Source of the DNA: Campylobacterales bacterium
GTDB lineage: Bacteria; Campylobacterota; Campylobacteria; Campylobacterales; QNZT01
Direction of reading: 5' to 3'
Assembly: GCA_027080605.1 (NCBI GenBank)
Contig: JALWRO010000296.1
Location: forward strand, 1 to 12,140
DNA length: 12,140 nt
This document shows positions 1 through 7,023 of the stretch, piece after piece; the stretch's first letter is position 1; every line of letters starts with the position of its first letter. A program made the position numbers and the translations under genes. The notes under the pieces are model-generated. The model was given only the letters and a program-made list of their open reading frames with translations. It did no database searches and was not told the origin of the DNA.

Positions 1-102
1 CTGTTTATGTTTCGGGCTGTCGCAGATCACTCTCACTGCACCTCTACGTTTGCTCATCTTACATGTATCACACATTTTTTTAACTGATGGTCTAACTTTC
101 AT
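1..102 (-). CDS. rpmJ: 50S ribosomal protein L36 (bL36), 3' end cut by window edge
   Basis: This is the small zinc-ribbon protein L36 of the large ribosomal subunit. Translating from the ATG at 102-100 gives 34 residues beginning [14 protein letters not shown] and ending SPKHKQ at base 1 with no stop. The family is usually 37-38 residues, so only a few codons lie outside the window. Cys11, Cys14, Cys27 and His32 are all present, so this is the zinc-binding type rather than the Cys-less paralogue. A clear Shine-Dalgarno AGGAG (109-113) sits 6 nt upstream of the ATG. The gene is separated from infA by about 209 bp containing promoter-like sequences, and it probably begins the alpha-operon segment (rpsM and following genes) beyond the edge. 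The sequence match is strong and the identification is secure. Confidence 0.96.
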   Translation of the reverse strand, partial: MKVRPSVKKMCDTCKMSKRRGAVRVICDSPKHKQ

Positions 103-108
103 CGTTAT

Positions 109-113
109 CTCCT
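109..113 (-). promoter_or_regulatory. Ribosome binding site of rpmJ
   Basis: AGGAG read on the minus strand, 6 nt before the rpmJ ATG. It supports the start of this short gene, which is truncated at the window edge. Confidence 0.85.
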
Positions 114-130
114 CTCTATTAATCACTTTA

Positions 131-147
131 TTCATCTAAAAGATGAA
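131..147 (-). repeat. Perfect 7-bp hairpin in rpmJ leader
   Basis: TTCATCT and AGATGAA form a perfect inverted repeat around a 3-nt loop (138-140). It lies about 18 nt upstream of the rpmJ Shine-Dalgarno. On the minus strand it is followed by TAAAG rather than a run of T, so it is not a typical intrinsic terminator. It may be a leader structure, but a hairpin this small could be chance. Confidence 0.4.
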
Positions 148-150
148 CAC

Positions 151-179
151 AGCATACTTGTTCCTTTTCCACTTGACAA
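151..179 (-). promoter_or_regulatory. Candidate promoter P2 for rpmJ and downstream genes
   Basis: On the minus strand TTGTCA (179-174) and TATGCT (156-151) are separated by exactly 17 nt. The first matches the -35 consensus at 5 of 6 positions and the second matches the -10 at 4 of 6. Transcription would start roughly 45 nt upstream of the rpmJ ATG. It is weaker than the TATAAT box further upstream, and either or neither may be used. Confidence 0.35.
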
Positions 180-201
180 ATAACGAACGAATATGGTTAG
201 G

Positions 202-257
202 TGAAGTATCCAAACCAGCAGTTGCAAAAACAGTGGGCTTCTGGCAACTACTCTTCA
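202..257 (-). ncRNA. Potential structured leader element upstream of rpmJ
   Basis: On the minus strand TGAAG (257-253) can pair with CTTCA (206-202). Inside this, GTTGC (248-244) can pair with GCAAC (225-221), and CCAG (245-242) can alternatively pair with CTGG (218-215). These nested and competing helices suggest an RNA structure in the roughly 178-nt leader that would follow the TATAAT promoter at 287-292. I recognise no known riboswitch or ribosomal-leader family in it. No folding energy was computed. Confidence 0.25.
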
Positions 258-286
258 TGTAGTATCGTCATTCGATAAGGAGCCGG

Positions 287-311
287 ATTATATCCAAATA
301 AAAATAAATAT
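287..311 (-). promoter_or_regulatory. Candidate promoter P1 upstream of rpmJ, perfect TATAAT
   Basis: A perfect TATAAT on the minus strand (292-287) lies about 20 nt after the infA stop. It is preceded by T-rich sequence (ATTTATTTTTATTTGGA) and has no recognisable -35. Housekeeping promoters of Campylobacterota are known to have a well-conserved -10 box with periodic T-rich DNA upstream instead of a -35, so this fits. Transcription would start near 280 and produce a leader of about 178 nt before rpmJ, uncoupling L36 and the genes after it from the long upstream operon. Confidence 0.6.
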
Positions 312-530
312 TTACTTATATCTGAATGTAATACGCCCTTTATCCAGGCTATAAGGCGTCAGTTCCACTTTCACTTTGTCACCAAGCATGATCTTGATAT
401 AATGCATACGCATCTTACCTGCTATATGACACAACACTTTGTGTCCATTTTCCAACTCTACCATAAATGTTGCATTGGGTAATGCTTCAATTACCGTACC
501 GTCTACTTCAATTACATCATCTTTTGCCAT
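312..530 (-). CDS. infA: Translation initiation factor IF-1
   Basis: IF-1 is a single S1/OB-fold protein that occupies the ribosomal A site of the 30S subunit during initiation and assists IF-2 and IF-3. The 72-residue product matches the family's full length and signature. The N-terminus [20 protein letters not shown] is followed by FMVELENGH (about residues 22-30), [13 protein letters not shown] (about 35-47) and the C-terminal GRITFRYK. A strong Shine-Dalgarno AGGAG (536-540) lies 5 nt before the ATG. The gene follows map after 18 nt. Its stop is followed by an AT-rich stretch and a probable promoter for rpmJ. Confidence 0.98.
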   Translation of the reverse strand: MAKDDVIEVDGTVIEALPNATFMVELENGHKVLCHIAGKMRMHYIKIMLGDKVKVELTPYSLDKGRITFRYK

Positions 531-548
531 CGCTTCTCCTTGTTAAAT

Positions 549-1310
549 TTACGCTATCGATAAAATTTCGGCTTTATTACCGATAATTGCCACTGTATGT
601 TCATAGTGACTGCCTCTGAGTCCGTCTTCACTTCTAACCGACCATTTGTCGGCTTCATCTACCACTGCGGTACCGCTTTTCTGGCAAATCATCGGTTCAA
701 GACAAAATACCATACCGTTTTTGATTTTTGGTCCCTGCCTGGGATTTTTACTCTCCAGATAGTTGGGAATTTCAGGCTCTTCATGAGGCTTTTTCCCAAT
801 ACCGTGACCACAAAAACCACGCAACGGTACAAATCCGCGTTCAGTAATAAAATTTTCAAGCTCAAGACTCAGCTCTTTAAAACGCATACCGGTCTGAATG
901 ACTGAAATCGCATGCATCAAAGCATCTTTCGCACAGGCGATCAGTTGCTCATCTGCTTCACTGATTGTACCGATCGGCATCGTAATGGCAGCATCGCCGT
1001 ACCAACCATCTTTTTCCACACCGATATCAAGCCCAAGGATATCCCCCTCTTTGACAACAGTATCGGAAGGTACACCATGAATAATGACTTCATTCAGCGA
1101 CGTACAGACACCTGCAGGAAAACCGTATAAACCTTTAAAAGCAGGTCTTGCATCGAGCGAAGCGATATATTCTTCACCCATCTGGTTGATTTCATGAAGT
1201 GTCATACCTGGACGTACATAAGTTCGGAGATGTTCAAGAGTTTTTGCTACGTAAGAGTTTGAAACCCTTAGTTTTTCTATTTCTAAGGGTTTCTTGATAG
1301 AAATCGCCAT
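549..1310 (-). CDS. map: Methionine aminopeptidase, type I
   Basis: This cytosolic metallopeptidase removes the initiator methionine from nascent proteins when the second residue is small. At 253 residues it is full length for a type I enzyme without N-terminal extension. The five metal ligands are visible by alignment with the E. coli enzyme: Asp95 (LDIGVEKDG), Asp106 (YGDAAIT), His169 (GHGIG), Glu205 (FCLEPM) and Glu237 (YEHTV). His79 (IIHGVPSD) matches the conserved substrate-contacting histidine. The ATG is 5 nt after the secY stop with only a weak Shine-Dalgarno (GGGA about 11 nt upstream), suggesting translational coupling to secY. Codons 6-16 contain a perfect 11-bp hairpin, described separately. 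Confidence 0.97.
   Translation of the reverse strand: MAISIKKPLEIEKLRVSNSYVAKTLEHLRTYVRPGMTLHEINQMGEEYIASLDARPAFKGLYGFPAGVCTSLNEVIIHGVPSDTVVKEGDILGLDIGVEKDGWYGDAAITMPIGTISEADEQLIACAKDALMHAISVIQTGMRFKELSLELENFITERGFVPLRGFCGHGIGKKPHEEPEIPNYLESKNPRQGPKIKNGMVFCLEPMICQKSGTAVVDEADKWSVRSEDGLRGSHYEHTVAIIGNKAEILSIA
1261..1293 (-). repeat. Perfect 11-bp inverted repeat within 5' end of map
   Basis: GAAACCCTTAG (1261-1271) and CTAAGGGTTTC (1283-1293) are exact reverse complements around an 11-nt A/T-only-rich loop. In the mRNA the stem starts about 17 nt after the map ATG and spans codons 6-17. It could slow initiation, act as an RNase processing site between secY and map, or be a chance result of the codons for KKPLEIEKLRV. 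It is not a terminator: it lies inside the gene and no T-run follows. Confidence 0.6.
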
Positions 1311-1315
1311 AACAG

Positions 1316-2575
1316 TTAAAGTCCCAGCGTATTCAGAGTATTGTATTTGTTCATATAAATCTGCGCTTCAATTTTTCGCATCGTATCAAGTGCAACTTGT
1401 ACCACGATCAAAACAGCGGTACCGCCAAAATAGAACGGAACACCCATCGTTTTTACCAAAATCCACGGCAGTGTCGAAATCAGACCGAGGTAAATGGCAC
1501 CCCAGAATGTCAGACGACTCGCAACTTCATTGATAAATTCAGCTGTACTTTTACCTGGACGTACTCCGGGAATAAACCCGCCCTGTTTTTTGAGGTTTTC
1601 AGAAATATCTTTCGCATTGAACACGATAGAAGCGTAAAAATAGGCAAAGAATATAACACCCAAAAACATCAGTACATTAAAGAGATAACCGTTGGGGCTC
1701 AGCAAATCGGCAATCTTTTGCACATAAGGATTGGTACTTCCTGACAACAGTGTCGACGGCATCATCAAAACAGCAGAGGCAAAAATCGGTGGAATAACAC
1801 CACTGAGATTCACTTTGATCGGAATATAGTTCATTACTCTTTTGTTCTGATTTTGCATCATCGTTTTACGTGAGTAAGAGATCGGAATTCTTCTCTCCGC
1901 CAGTTCTACGTAAATAATGACACCGATTGTAATCAATATAACAGCCAATATCCCGATAACCACAAGGAAGTTAAGTTCACCTGTATTGATAAGATTGACC
2001 ATACCGCCTATTGCAGCAGGAATCCCGGAAACAATACCGGCAAAAATGATCAGTGAAATACCGTTACCGATACCTCTTTGGGTAATCTGTTCACCTATCC
2101 ACATCAGTAACATCGTACCTGTCAGCATCGATACTGCAGCAATAGGAATAAACAGGCTCATATCGATCATGACAGCACTTTCACCGCCATGCCCCATACT
2201 CTGAAGTCCCATAGAAACACCGACAGCCTGTACAAGGGTTATAGCAACAGTAGCATAACGGATAATCTGCATATATTTCGTCATACCGTCACGCTCTTTT
2301 TTCATCTGTCCCAGAGTTGGAAATGTAGCTGCAAGAAGTTCCATGATAATGGAAGCGGTAATATAGGGCATAATACCCAAGGAGATGATACTCAGTCGTC
2401 TTACCGCATTTCCACTAAACATATTCACCATTCCCAGTGCATTGTTGGAATTGGAATCAAAAAATGCTTTGATTACATCCACATTGACACCGGGAACAGG
2501 TATATAAGATAAAATCCTATATGCAAACAAGAAGCCGAGTGTAATCAGAATCTTGTTTGTTAAGTCTTTTCCCAT
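1316..2575 (-). CDS. secY: Preprotein translocase subunit SecY
   Basis: SecY is the channel-forming subunit of the SecYEG translocon in the inner membrane and passes secretory and membrane proteins delivered by SecA or by ribosome-SRP. The 419-residue product is hydrophobic throughout, consistent with the family's ten membrane segments. It carries recognisable SecY stretches: the N-terminal helix with YIPVPGVNVD, NMFSGNAVRRLSIISLGIMPYITASIIMELL (plug region and TM2), the cytoplasmic loop AERRIPISYSRK, and FIPGVRPGKSTAEF near the C-terminal cytosolic loop that contacts ribosome and SecA. It is slightly shorter than the E. coli protein. The ATG lies 2 nt after the rplO stop, the standard spc-operon position, which matches SecY supply to ribosome supply. 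Confidence 0.98.
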   Translation of the reverse strand: MGKDLTNKILITLGFLFAYRILSYIPVPGVNVDVIKAFFDSNSNNALGMVNMFSGNAVRRLSIISLGIMPYITASIIMELLAATFPTLGQMKKERDGMTKYMQIIRYATVAITLVQAVGVSMGLQSMGHGGESAVMIDMSLFIPIAAVSMLTGTMLLMWIGEQITQRGIGNGISLIIFAGIVSGIPAAIGGMVNLINTGELNFLVVIGILAVILITIGVIIYVELAERRIPISYSRKTMMQNQNKRVMNYIPIKVNLSGVIPPIFASAVLMMPSTLLSGSTNPYVQKIADLLSPNGYLFNVLMFLGVIFFAYFYASIVFNAKDISENLKKQGGFIPGVRPGKSTAEFINEVASRLTFWGAIYLGLISTLPWILVKTMGVPFYFGGTAVLIVVQVALDTMRKIEAQIYMNKYNTLNTLGL

Positions 2576-2577
2576 CG

Positions 2578-2976
2578 TTATTTACCGCTGGTTGTAATGT
2601 TTTCGTCTTTGATTTTAGATGCCAGATCTTTCGCACCTTTTCCAATCAATTTGATTTTCTTTACACTGCTTTGAAACTTATGCACAGACTTTATCGTTTC
2701 AAATGTAATTTCATCGAGTGCCGCAACTTTGGCAACTTTCTCAATATTGATTACGTAAGGTTTCTCTACACGTGATGAAAAACCAACTTTCGGTAATCTT
2801 CTTTGAAGCGGTTGCTGACCACCTTCAAAACCTCTTTTTCTGCTGTAACCGGTTCTGCTTTTCTGACCTTTGTTACCACGAGTGGCTGTCTTACCCATAC
2901 CACTACCCTGTCCGCGACCGACTCTTTTTGTTTTATGTGTCGATCCGGATGCCGGAGTTAAATTATCAAGTGCCAT
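2578..2976 (-). CDS. rplO: 50S ribosomal protein L15 (uL15)
   Basis: L15 is a late-assembling 23S rRNA-binding protein with a long basic N-terminal extension that penetrates the subunit. The 132-residue product starts [22 protein letters not shown], followed by the family signature rich in Gly and Arg (about residues 24-65: [18 protein letters not shown], then [16 protein letters not shown]). The globular C-terminal part (about 75-128) includes [10 protein letters not shown]. It follows rpsE after only 13 nt, so the rpmD (L30) gene that sits here in many bacteria is absent. Ordinary otherwise. Confidence 0.98.
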   Translation of the reverse strand: MALDNLTPASGSTHKTKRVGRGQGSGMGKTATRGNKGQKSRTGYSRKRGFEGGQQPLQRRLPKVGFSSRVEKPYVINIEKVAKVAALDEITFETIKSVHKFQSSVKKIKLIGKGAKDLASKIKDENITTSGK

Positions 2977-2989
2977 TGACTATTCCTTA

Positions 2990-3433
2990 CTATTGTTTGA
3001 TCATGCTGAGCGCTTTTACAGTCGCTCTTACAAGGTTGTTAGGATTGTTGGAACCCAGTGATTTAGTCAGGATATCTTTAATACCTGCCAGTTCCAGTAC
3101 AGGTCTTGTCGCACCACCTGCAATCACACCGGTACCTTCACTTGCCGGTTTTAGCAAAATTCTGCTTGCATTGTACTTTAACTCAATATCATGCGCAATT
3201 GTTGAACCTTTTACATTGACTTTCACCAGGTTTTTAAAAGCGTCATCAACGCCTTTTTTAATTGCATCAGGAACCTCTTTCGCTTTACCTGTACCAAAAC
3301 CTACAATCCCGTCTCTGTTACCTACAACGACAAGTGCGGTAAACCTGAATCTTCTACCACCCTTGACAACTTTCGTTACCCTGCCGATGTTAACGATAAC
3401 TTCTTCAAAATCTTCTCTGTTAATATTTTCCAT
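2990..3433 (-). CDS. rpsE: 30S ribosomal protein S5 (uS5)
   Basis: S5 lies on the back of the 30S body near helix 34 and affects decoding accuracy and spectinomycin response. The N-terminal dsRBD-like domain contains the spectinomycin loop [14 protein letters not shown] (residues about 18-31). It is followed by [17 protein letters not shown] and the C-terminal signature [15 protein letters not shown] with [13 protein letters not shown]. Two in-frame ATGs exist, at 3439 and 3433. I prefer 3433 (147 residues, [11 protein letters not shown]) because AAGG then lies 9 nt upstream instead of 3 nt, and family members commonly start with ME followed by this NREEF-like stretch. The longer form adds only Met-Ile. 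The gene follows rplR closely. Confidence 0.96.
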   Translation of the reverse strand: MENINREDFEEVIVNIGRVTKVVKGGRRFRFTALVVVGNRDGIVGFGTGKAKEVPDAIKKGVDDAFKNLVKVNVKGSTIAHDIELKYNASRILLKPASEGTGVIAGGATRPVLELAGIKDILTKSLGSNNPNNLVRATVKALSMIKQ

Positions 3434-3444
3434 TATCATTGACC

Positions 3445-3801
3445 TTATAGTGTTATTCCATTTTCTCTAAGCGCTTCTGCAAAAGCAGCAACTACACCGT
3501 GATACTGATTGCCGCGTCTGTCAAAGACAACGTTCACAATATCTTTCTCTTTTAACGTTTCAGCGAAAGCTTTTGCAACAGATGTCGCTGCTTCTTTGCT
3601 TGCGGAAAGCCCTAGCTTTTTACCGTCTACACTCGCCAATGTTACAGAATTTACATCGTCAATAGCTTGCGCGTAGAGGTGTCTGTTTGATTTAAAGAGT
3701 GCTACTCTCGGCTGTTCAGCTGTACCTGAGATTTTTCCTCTGATTCTTCTGATTCTTCTTGCTTTAAGTGCATTTTTCTGTTTTAATAATTTAGTTCTCA
3801 T
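3445..3801 (-). CDS. rplR: 50S ribosomal protein L18 (uL18)
   Basis: L18 binds 5S rRNA and helps attach it to the central protuberance together with L5. The 118-residue product is full length. The basic N-terminal tail ([20 protein letters not shown], then RGKISGT, residues 1-27) is followed by [18 protein letters not shown] (about 32-49), a region with [18 protein letters not shown], and the C-terminal [25 protein letters not shown] signature around residues 92-116. The start has a GGGGTGA Shine-Dalgarno-like element in the 9-nt space after rplF. No anomaly is visible. Confidence 0.98.
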   Translation of the reverse strand: MRTKLLKQKNALKARRIRRIRGKISGTAEQPRVALFKSNRHLYAQAIDDVNSVTLASVDGKKLGLSASKEAATSVAKAFAETLKEKDIVNVVFDRRGNQYHGVVAAFAEALRENGITL

Positions 3802-3810
3802 ATTTCACCC

Positions 3811-4347
3811 CTACTTCGATGCTGTTTTACCGGCTTTTCTGACGATAACTTCGTCAGCGTACTTGACACCTTTGCCTTTATATGGCTCAGGCGGTCTGAA
3901 AGATCTGATCTCTGCCGCAATTTGTCCTACAACTTGTTTATCATCACCTTTGATAGTGATAAGGTTCTTCTCAACTGCTATAGAAATATTTTTCGGAAAT
4001 TCATAGTTGATCGGGTGTGAAAAACCAAGCTGAAGTTCAAGTACATTGCCTTTGACTGCCGCTCTGTAACCAACACCGTTAATCTCGAGTTTTTTCTCGT
4101 AACCTTCAGTAAGACCGATGACGATATTGTTCGCCAGAGATCTGAAAGTTCCCCAGAATGCACGTGACTGTCTGTCGTCACCTTTCGGTGCGAATACCAG
4201 TTCATTGCCTTCAACTTTGAAATCAACATAATTTTTCGTATCGAGAAACTTTTCAACATTTCCCTTCTTGAAAACGATGACAGGACCATCTGTTTTCACT
4301 TCGATTCCAGCAGGAATCACTACCGGTTGTTTACCAATTCTTGACAT
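3811..4347 (-). CDS. rplF: 50S ribosomal protein L6 (uL6)
   Basis: L6 binds 23S rRNA near the sarcin-ricin loop and the factor-binding site. The 178 residues comprise two related domains. The N-terminal one begins [17 protein letters not shown]. The C-terminal one carries [23 protein letters not shown] (about residues 91-113) and the conserved tail [13 protein letters not shown] (about 152-164). AAAAAGGA lies about 4 nt before the ATG. A 54-nt space separates it from rpsH, the longest gap between rpsJ and infA. Confidence 0.98.
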   Translation of the reverse strand: MSRIGKQPVVIPAGIEVKTDGPVIVFKKGNVEKFLDTKNYVDFKVEGNELVFAPKGDDRQSRAFWGTFRSLANNIVIGLTEGYEKKLEINGVGYRAAVKGNVLELQLGFSHPINYEFPKNISIAVEKNLITIKGDDKQVVGQIAAEIRSFRPPEPYKGKGVKYADEVIVRKAGKTASK

Positions 4348-4401
4348 TATTTTCCTTTTTACTTGTCTACGATTAAATCGAATGCCGTAAAAAACATTGA
4401 C

Positions 4402-4797
4402 CTACCATATACTGCAGATAAGCTCGCCACCCACACCTTCTTTGTGAGCAACATCGTTACTGAGTACACCTTTTGACGTACTGACGACGATTGTACCGTA
4501 ACCGTTTTTAAATCTTTTGATCTCAGATGCGGGCTTGTACACACGACGTCCCGGTTTGGAGATTTTTTTGATTTCGTTGATTACCTGATTACCATTGTCA
4601 TCGTACTTCAGTACTACACTGATAAATTTTTTATTACCGTCTTCTTTTACATTGTATGATTCAATGTAGCCCTTTTCCTGAAAAATCTTTACCACAGATT
4701 CAACAAGTTTAGAGTGAAGAAGCTCTGTTACTTCGAGTTTTCTCATAGATGCATTTCTGATTCTCGTCAATGCATCTGATACGAGATCGTTTACCAT
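4402..4797 (-). CDS. rpsH: 30S ribosomal protein S8 (uS8)
   Basis: S8 is a primary binder of helix 21 in the 16S rRNA central domain. In E. coli it is also the translational repressor of the spc operon, acting at the start of rplE. The 131-residue product begins [20 protein letters not shown], a clear family signature. Its C-terminal domain holds [25 protein letters not shown] (about residues 91-115) and ends [10 protein letters not shown] could not identify an E. coli-type S8 repressor site near rplE here by eye, so autogenous control is unproven in this organism. Confidence 0.98.
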   Translation of the reverse strand: MVNDLVSDALTRIRNASMRKLEVTELLHSKLVESVVKIFQEKGYIESYNVKEDGNKKFISVVLKYDDNGNQVINEIKKISKPGRRVYKPASEIKRFKNGYGTIVVSTSKGVLSNDVAHKEGVGGELICSIW

Positions 4798-4806
4798 CTT
4801 CTTTCC

Positions 4807-4992
4807 TTACCAGCTTGATTTTTTGATTCCGGGAAGTTTGCCTTCATTCGCCATTTTTCTAAAGCAAATTCTGCAAATTCCAAAATCTCTGTATACTGAG
4901 TGCGGGCGACCACAGATTTGACATCTGGTGTACGCTCTCACTGCAAACTTAGGCTTTCTTTTCGCTTTTGCGATCATCGATTTCTTTGCCAT
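4807..4992 (-). CDS. rpsN: 30S ribosomal protein S14, zinc-binding type (uS14)
   Basis: S14 binds the 3' major (head) domain of 16S rRNA. At 61 residues this is the short zinc-binding form (type Z). It has two CxxC pairs, Cys24-Cys27 (TRCQIC) and Cys40-Cys43 (ICRICF), and ends [10 protein letters not shown] as is usual. The ATG overlaps the rplE stop by 1 nt (TAATG), so translation is probably coupled. Together with the zinc-type L36 this indicates zinc-dependent versions of both proteins in the main operons. No zinc-free paralogue is seen in the window. Confidence 0.98.
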   Translation of the reverse strand: MAKKSMIAKAKRKPKFAVRAYTRCQICGRPHSVYRDFGICRICFRKMANEGKLPGIKKSSW

Positions 4993-5543
4993 TATTCACG
5001 ACCCTTTGCAAATGGAATTCCAATATGTTCAAGTAACTTGAACGCCTCTTTATCATCTTCAGTTGTAGTGACGATAGTGATATTCATACCATGTGTTTTG
5101 ATAATATTATCGAACTTCACTTCAGGGAAAACCAGTTGCTCTTCCAGTCCGAAGCTATAGTTTCCATGACCGTCAAAACCATTTCTTGGCAAACCACGGA
5201 AATCCTTCACACGTGGGAGTGTGATTGCGATCAGTTTATCGAGGAAGGTATACATACGATCCCCTCTGAGAGTCACTTTCACACCGATGGGATACCCTTC
5301 GCGAAGTTTAAATCCCGCGATCGATTTGCGTGCTTTTGTCACGACAGCATGCTGACCTGCGATCAGAGAAATCGTATCCTGAATATTTTGCAAGATCTTA
5401 GCGTCTCTTGCGTCATCACCGGCACCTACACTGATTGAAACTTTTTCTAAAGCAGGTATCTGCATAGGGTTTTTGATATCAAATTCACTTACCAGTGCCG
5501 GTTTGATTTCATTTGCATATTTTTCTTTTAATCTAACAACCAT
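4992..5543 (-). CDS. rplE: 50S ribosomal protein L5 (uL5)
   Basis: L5 joins 5S rRNA to the central protuberance and contacts P-site tRNA and bridge B1b. The 183-residue product has the canonical length. It starts [20 protein letters not shown] and contains [16 protein letters not shown] (about residues 25-40), the conserved [18 protein letters not shown] (about 70-87) and [15 protein letters not shown], then [10 protein letters not shown] and [15 protein letters not shown]. The ATG is 3 nt after the rplX stop, and the stop overlaps the rpsN start. Confidence 0.98.
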   Translation of the reverse strand: MVVRLKEKYANEIKPALVSEFDIKNPMQIPALEKVSISVGAGDDARDAKILQNIQDTISLIAGQHAVVTKARKSIAGFKLREGYPIGVKVTLRGDRMYTFLDKLIAITLPRVKDFRGLPRNGFDGHGNYSFGLEEQLVFPEVKFDNIIKTHGMNITIVTTTEDDKEAFKLLEHIGIPFAKGRE

Positions 5544-5546
5544 CTT

Positions 5547-5780
5547 TTACCCTTCCACTTTTGCTACGTTGGAAATATGAATAGGCATCTCTCTGTTTTC
5601 AAAACCGCCTTTTGGGTTCTCCTCGGTAGGTTTGACCGCTTTTTTCGCGATTTTGCAACCGGCTACGATCACTTGTGAAGTTTTGGGCATAACCTTCAAT
5701 ACTTCAGCAACCTTACCTTTGTCGTCACCTGCGATAATCTTTACTTTATCGCCTTTTTTGATTTTCATTTTTACCGACAT
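5547..5780 (-). CDS. rplX: 50S ribosomal protein L24 (uL24)
   Basis: L24 is an assembly initiator that binds the 5' end of 23S rRNA and lies near the peptide exit. The 77-residue product has a KOW motif near the N-terminus ([19 protein letters not shown], about residues 6-24). It also has the conserved [21 protein letters not shown] at the C-terminal end. It is shorter than the roughly 104 residues of E. coli, a length I believe is normal for this phylum. The first ATG overlaps the rplN stop by 1 nt. A second ATG at codon 5 is possible but less consistent with coupling. Confidence 0.97.
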   Translation of the reverse strand: MSVKMKIKKGDKVKIIAGDDKGKVAEVLKVMPKTSQVIVAGCKIAKKAVKPTEENPKGGFENREMPIHISNVAKVEG

Positions 5781-6148
5781 TACAATACCTCCGGTGCAAG
5801 TGATACGATTTTCATATAACCTGCATATCTGACTTCACGACCAATCGGTCCAAAAATACGAGTACCGATAGGCTCTTTTTTCGCATCCAGAATCACCGCT
5901 GCGTTTTCATCAAATCTAATCAGTGACCCATTCTCTCTCTGTACCTCTTTTTTGGTACGAACGATCACTGCTTTAACAACCTGGCCTTTTTTCACTTTTC
6001 CGTTTGGAATCGCTTTTTTGACAGAAGCAACGATTACGTCACCGACGCTGGCATATCTTCTTTTGGATCCGCCAAGCACTTTAATACACATAATCTCTTT
6101 CGCACCACTGTTATCAGCGACTGCCAGTCTGGTAAATCCCTGTACCAT
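5780..6148 (-). CDS. rplN: 50S ribosomal protein L14 (uL14)
   Basis: L14 sits at the subunit interface, forms inter-subunit bridges with 16S helix 14, and is the docking site of the silencing factor RsfS. The 122 residues include [20 protein letters not shown] (about 8-27), the [21 protein letters not shown] segment (about 36-56) and the C-terminal [24 protein letters not shown]. Both ends overlap neighbours by 1 nt in TAATG junctions (rpsQ upstream, rplX downstream). In E. coli a promoter separates the S10 operon from rplN. Here there is no space for one outside coding sequence. Confidence 0.98.
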   Translation of the reverse strand: MVQGFTRLAVADNSGAKEIMCIKVLGGSKRRYASVGDVIVASVKKAIPNGKVKKGQVVKAVIVRTKKEVQRENGSLIRFDENAAVILDAKKEPIGTRIFGPIGREVRYAGYMKIVSLAPEVL

Positions 6149-6405
6149 TACTTCACTCCTGTAGAAACAATCTCTTTTAATCTAAAAGATTTTGTTTTTG
6201 AAATGGGTCTGCACTCGATGGCAGTAATCGTATCTCCGACATTCGTCTGATTGTTCTCATCATGTACCAGATATTTTTTAAATCTTTTGACAATCTTGTG
6301 ATATCTCGGATGCACCACTTTTCTCTCAACCAGTACAGTAGCCGTTTTATCACCGGCCTTTTTGACAACTGTACCCTGGATCACTCGTTTTAAATCTGCA
6401 GCCAT
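6148..6405 (-). CDS. rpsQ: 30S ribosomal protein S17 (uS17)
   Basis: S17 is an OB-fold primary binder of the 16S rRNA 5' domain. The 85-residue product starts [30 protein letters not shown], with the motif [20 protein letters not shown] (residues about 31-50), then [20 protein letters not shown] (about 57-76). The ATG is 3 nt after the rpmC stop. It is the last gene of the classical S10 block, but its stop codon overlaps the rplN ATG, so the S10 and spc blocks are physically joined. Confidence 0.98.
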   Translation of the reverse strand: MAADLKRVIQGTVVKKAGDKTATVLVERKVVHPRYHKIVKRFKKYLVHDENNQTNVGDTITAIECRPISKTKSFRLKEIVSTGVK

Positions 6406-6408
6406 CTT

Positions 6409-6609
6409 TTACGCCTTCGCTTCTTTTTTAAGTGCAGTGAGCGCCGTATTGATTCTGGCGATGTCTCTGCGCACTTCTTTAATCTCGTTTGGATTACTCA
6501 GTTGCATCGTTCTCAGTTTTGCTCTGAGTTTGAACAGCAACAACTTCTTCTCTTTCAACAGTTCGTTCAACGCATTCGCGTCTTTACCTTCTAAATCAGT
6601 ATACTTCAT
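6409..6609 (-). CDS. rpmC: 50S ribosomal protein L29 (uL29)
   Basis: L29 is a small helical-hairpin protein beside L23 at the polypeptide exit, where trigger factor and SRP dock. Two ATGs six bases apart (6615 and 6609) are in frame. I choose 6609 (66 residues, starting [10 protein letters not shown]) because the only Shine-Dalgarno-like element, GAGAG, then lies 7 nt upstream instead of 1 nt, and relatives in the phylum start MKYT. The body has [21 protein letters not shown] (about 19-39) and the conserved [11 protein letters not shown]. It overlaps the end of rplP by 14 nt, or by 20 nt with the longer start. Confidence 0.96.
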   Translation of the reverse strand: MKYTDLEGKDANALNELLKEKKLLLFKLRAKLRTMQLSNPNEIKEVRRDIARINTALTALKKEAKA

Positions 6610-7021
6610 TTTCATTCTCTCGAGTTATGATTTTCGTTTTAAAAGGCAATTTATGTTTTGCAAGAGTCAAAGCTTCTCTGGCCAACTCTTCGCTTACACC
6701 TGCCATTTCAAATATAATTCTTCCGGGTTTGATATTCATAACCCATTTGTCGACAGCACCCTTACCTTTACCCATCCTGGTTTCAAGTGGCTTTTTGGTC
6801 AAAGGCTTATCCGGGAAAACGCGGATCCATGACTTTGCCTGTCTTTTGACATGACGTGTCATCGCGATCCTCGCAGCTTCGATCTGACGAGAGTCGATTC
6901 TTCCGCCTTCCGTTGCTTTGAGTGCGATTTCACCAAAAGCGATAGAGTTACCTTTATAGGATTTTCCCCGGTTTCTACCCTTTTGCTGTTTTCTGTATTT
7001 CGTTCTCTTTGGCATCAACAT
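6596..7021 (-). CDS. rplP: 50S ribosomal protein L16 (uL16)
   Basis: L16 organises the A-site region of the large subunit and is needed for late 50S maturation. The 141-residue product starts [19 protein letters not shown], the usual N-terminus in this phylum. It contains [46 protein letters not shown], the central signature, and the C-terminal [22 protein letters not shown]. The ATG at 7021 has GAGGTG 7 nt upstream. The third-codon ATG (7015) would be 13 nt away, so the first is favoured. The start follows rpsC after 2 nt. Confidence 0.98.
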   Translation of the reverse strand: MLMPKRTKYRKQQKGRNRGKSYKGNSIAFGEIALKATEGGRIDSRQIEAARIAMTRHVKRQAKSWIRVFPDKPLTKKPLETRMGKGKGAVDKWVMNIKPGRIIFEMAGVSEELAREALTLAKHKLPFKTKIITRENENEVY

Positions 7022-7023
7022 GG

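Larger units (their letters stand above)
136..258 (-). other. Possible 40-codon leader ORF, coding status doubtful
   Basis: An ATG at 258-256 opens a frame of 40 codons that ends in TAG at 138-136, inside the leader between infA and rpmJ. The product would be basic, beginning MKSSCQKPTVFATAGLD, and it resembles no family I recognise. There is no convincing Shine-Dalgarno upstream (the preceding bases are CGATACTAC). Its stop codon falls inside the 131-147 hairpin. It could be a leader peptide but is more likely a chance reading frame in an untranslated leader. Confidence 0.12.

Noticed and set aside
173..178. Perfect TTGACA on the plus strand
   Set aside because: No acceptable -10 hexamer lies 16-18 nt downstream and no plus-strand gene follows.
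215..248. Possible H-type pseudoknot in the rpmJ leader from GTTGC/GCAAC and CCAG/CTGG
   Set aside because: The helices would share or abut bases with no linker to cross the second stem, so they are more likely alternatives than a pseudoknot.
2772..3470. A 232-codon plus-strand open frame opposite rplO, rpsE and rplR
   Set aside because: It lies fully antisense to three unmistakable ribosomal genes and its translation resembles no family; it is a shadow of their codon pattern.
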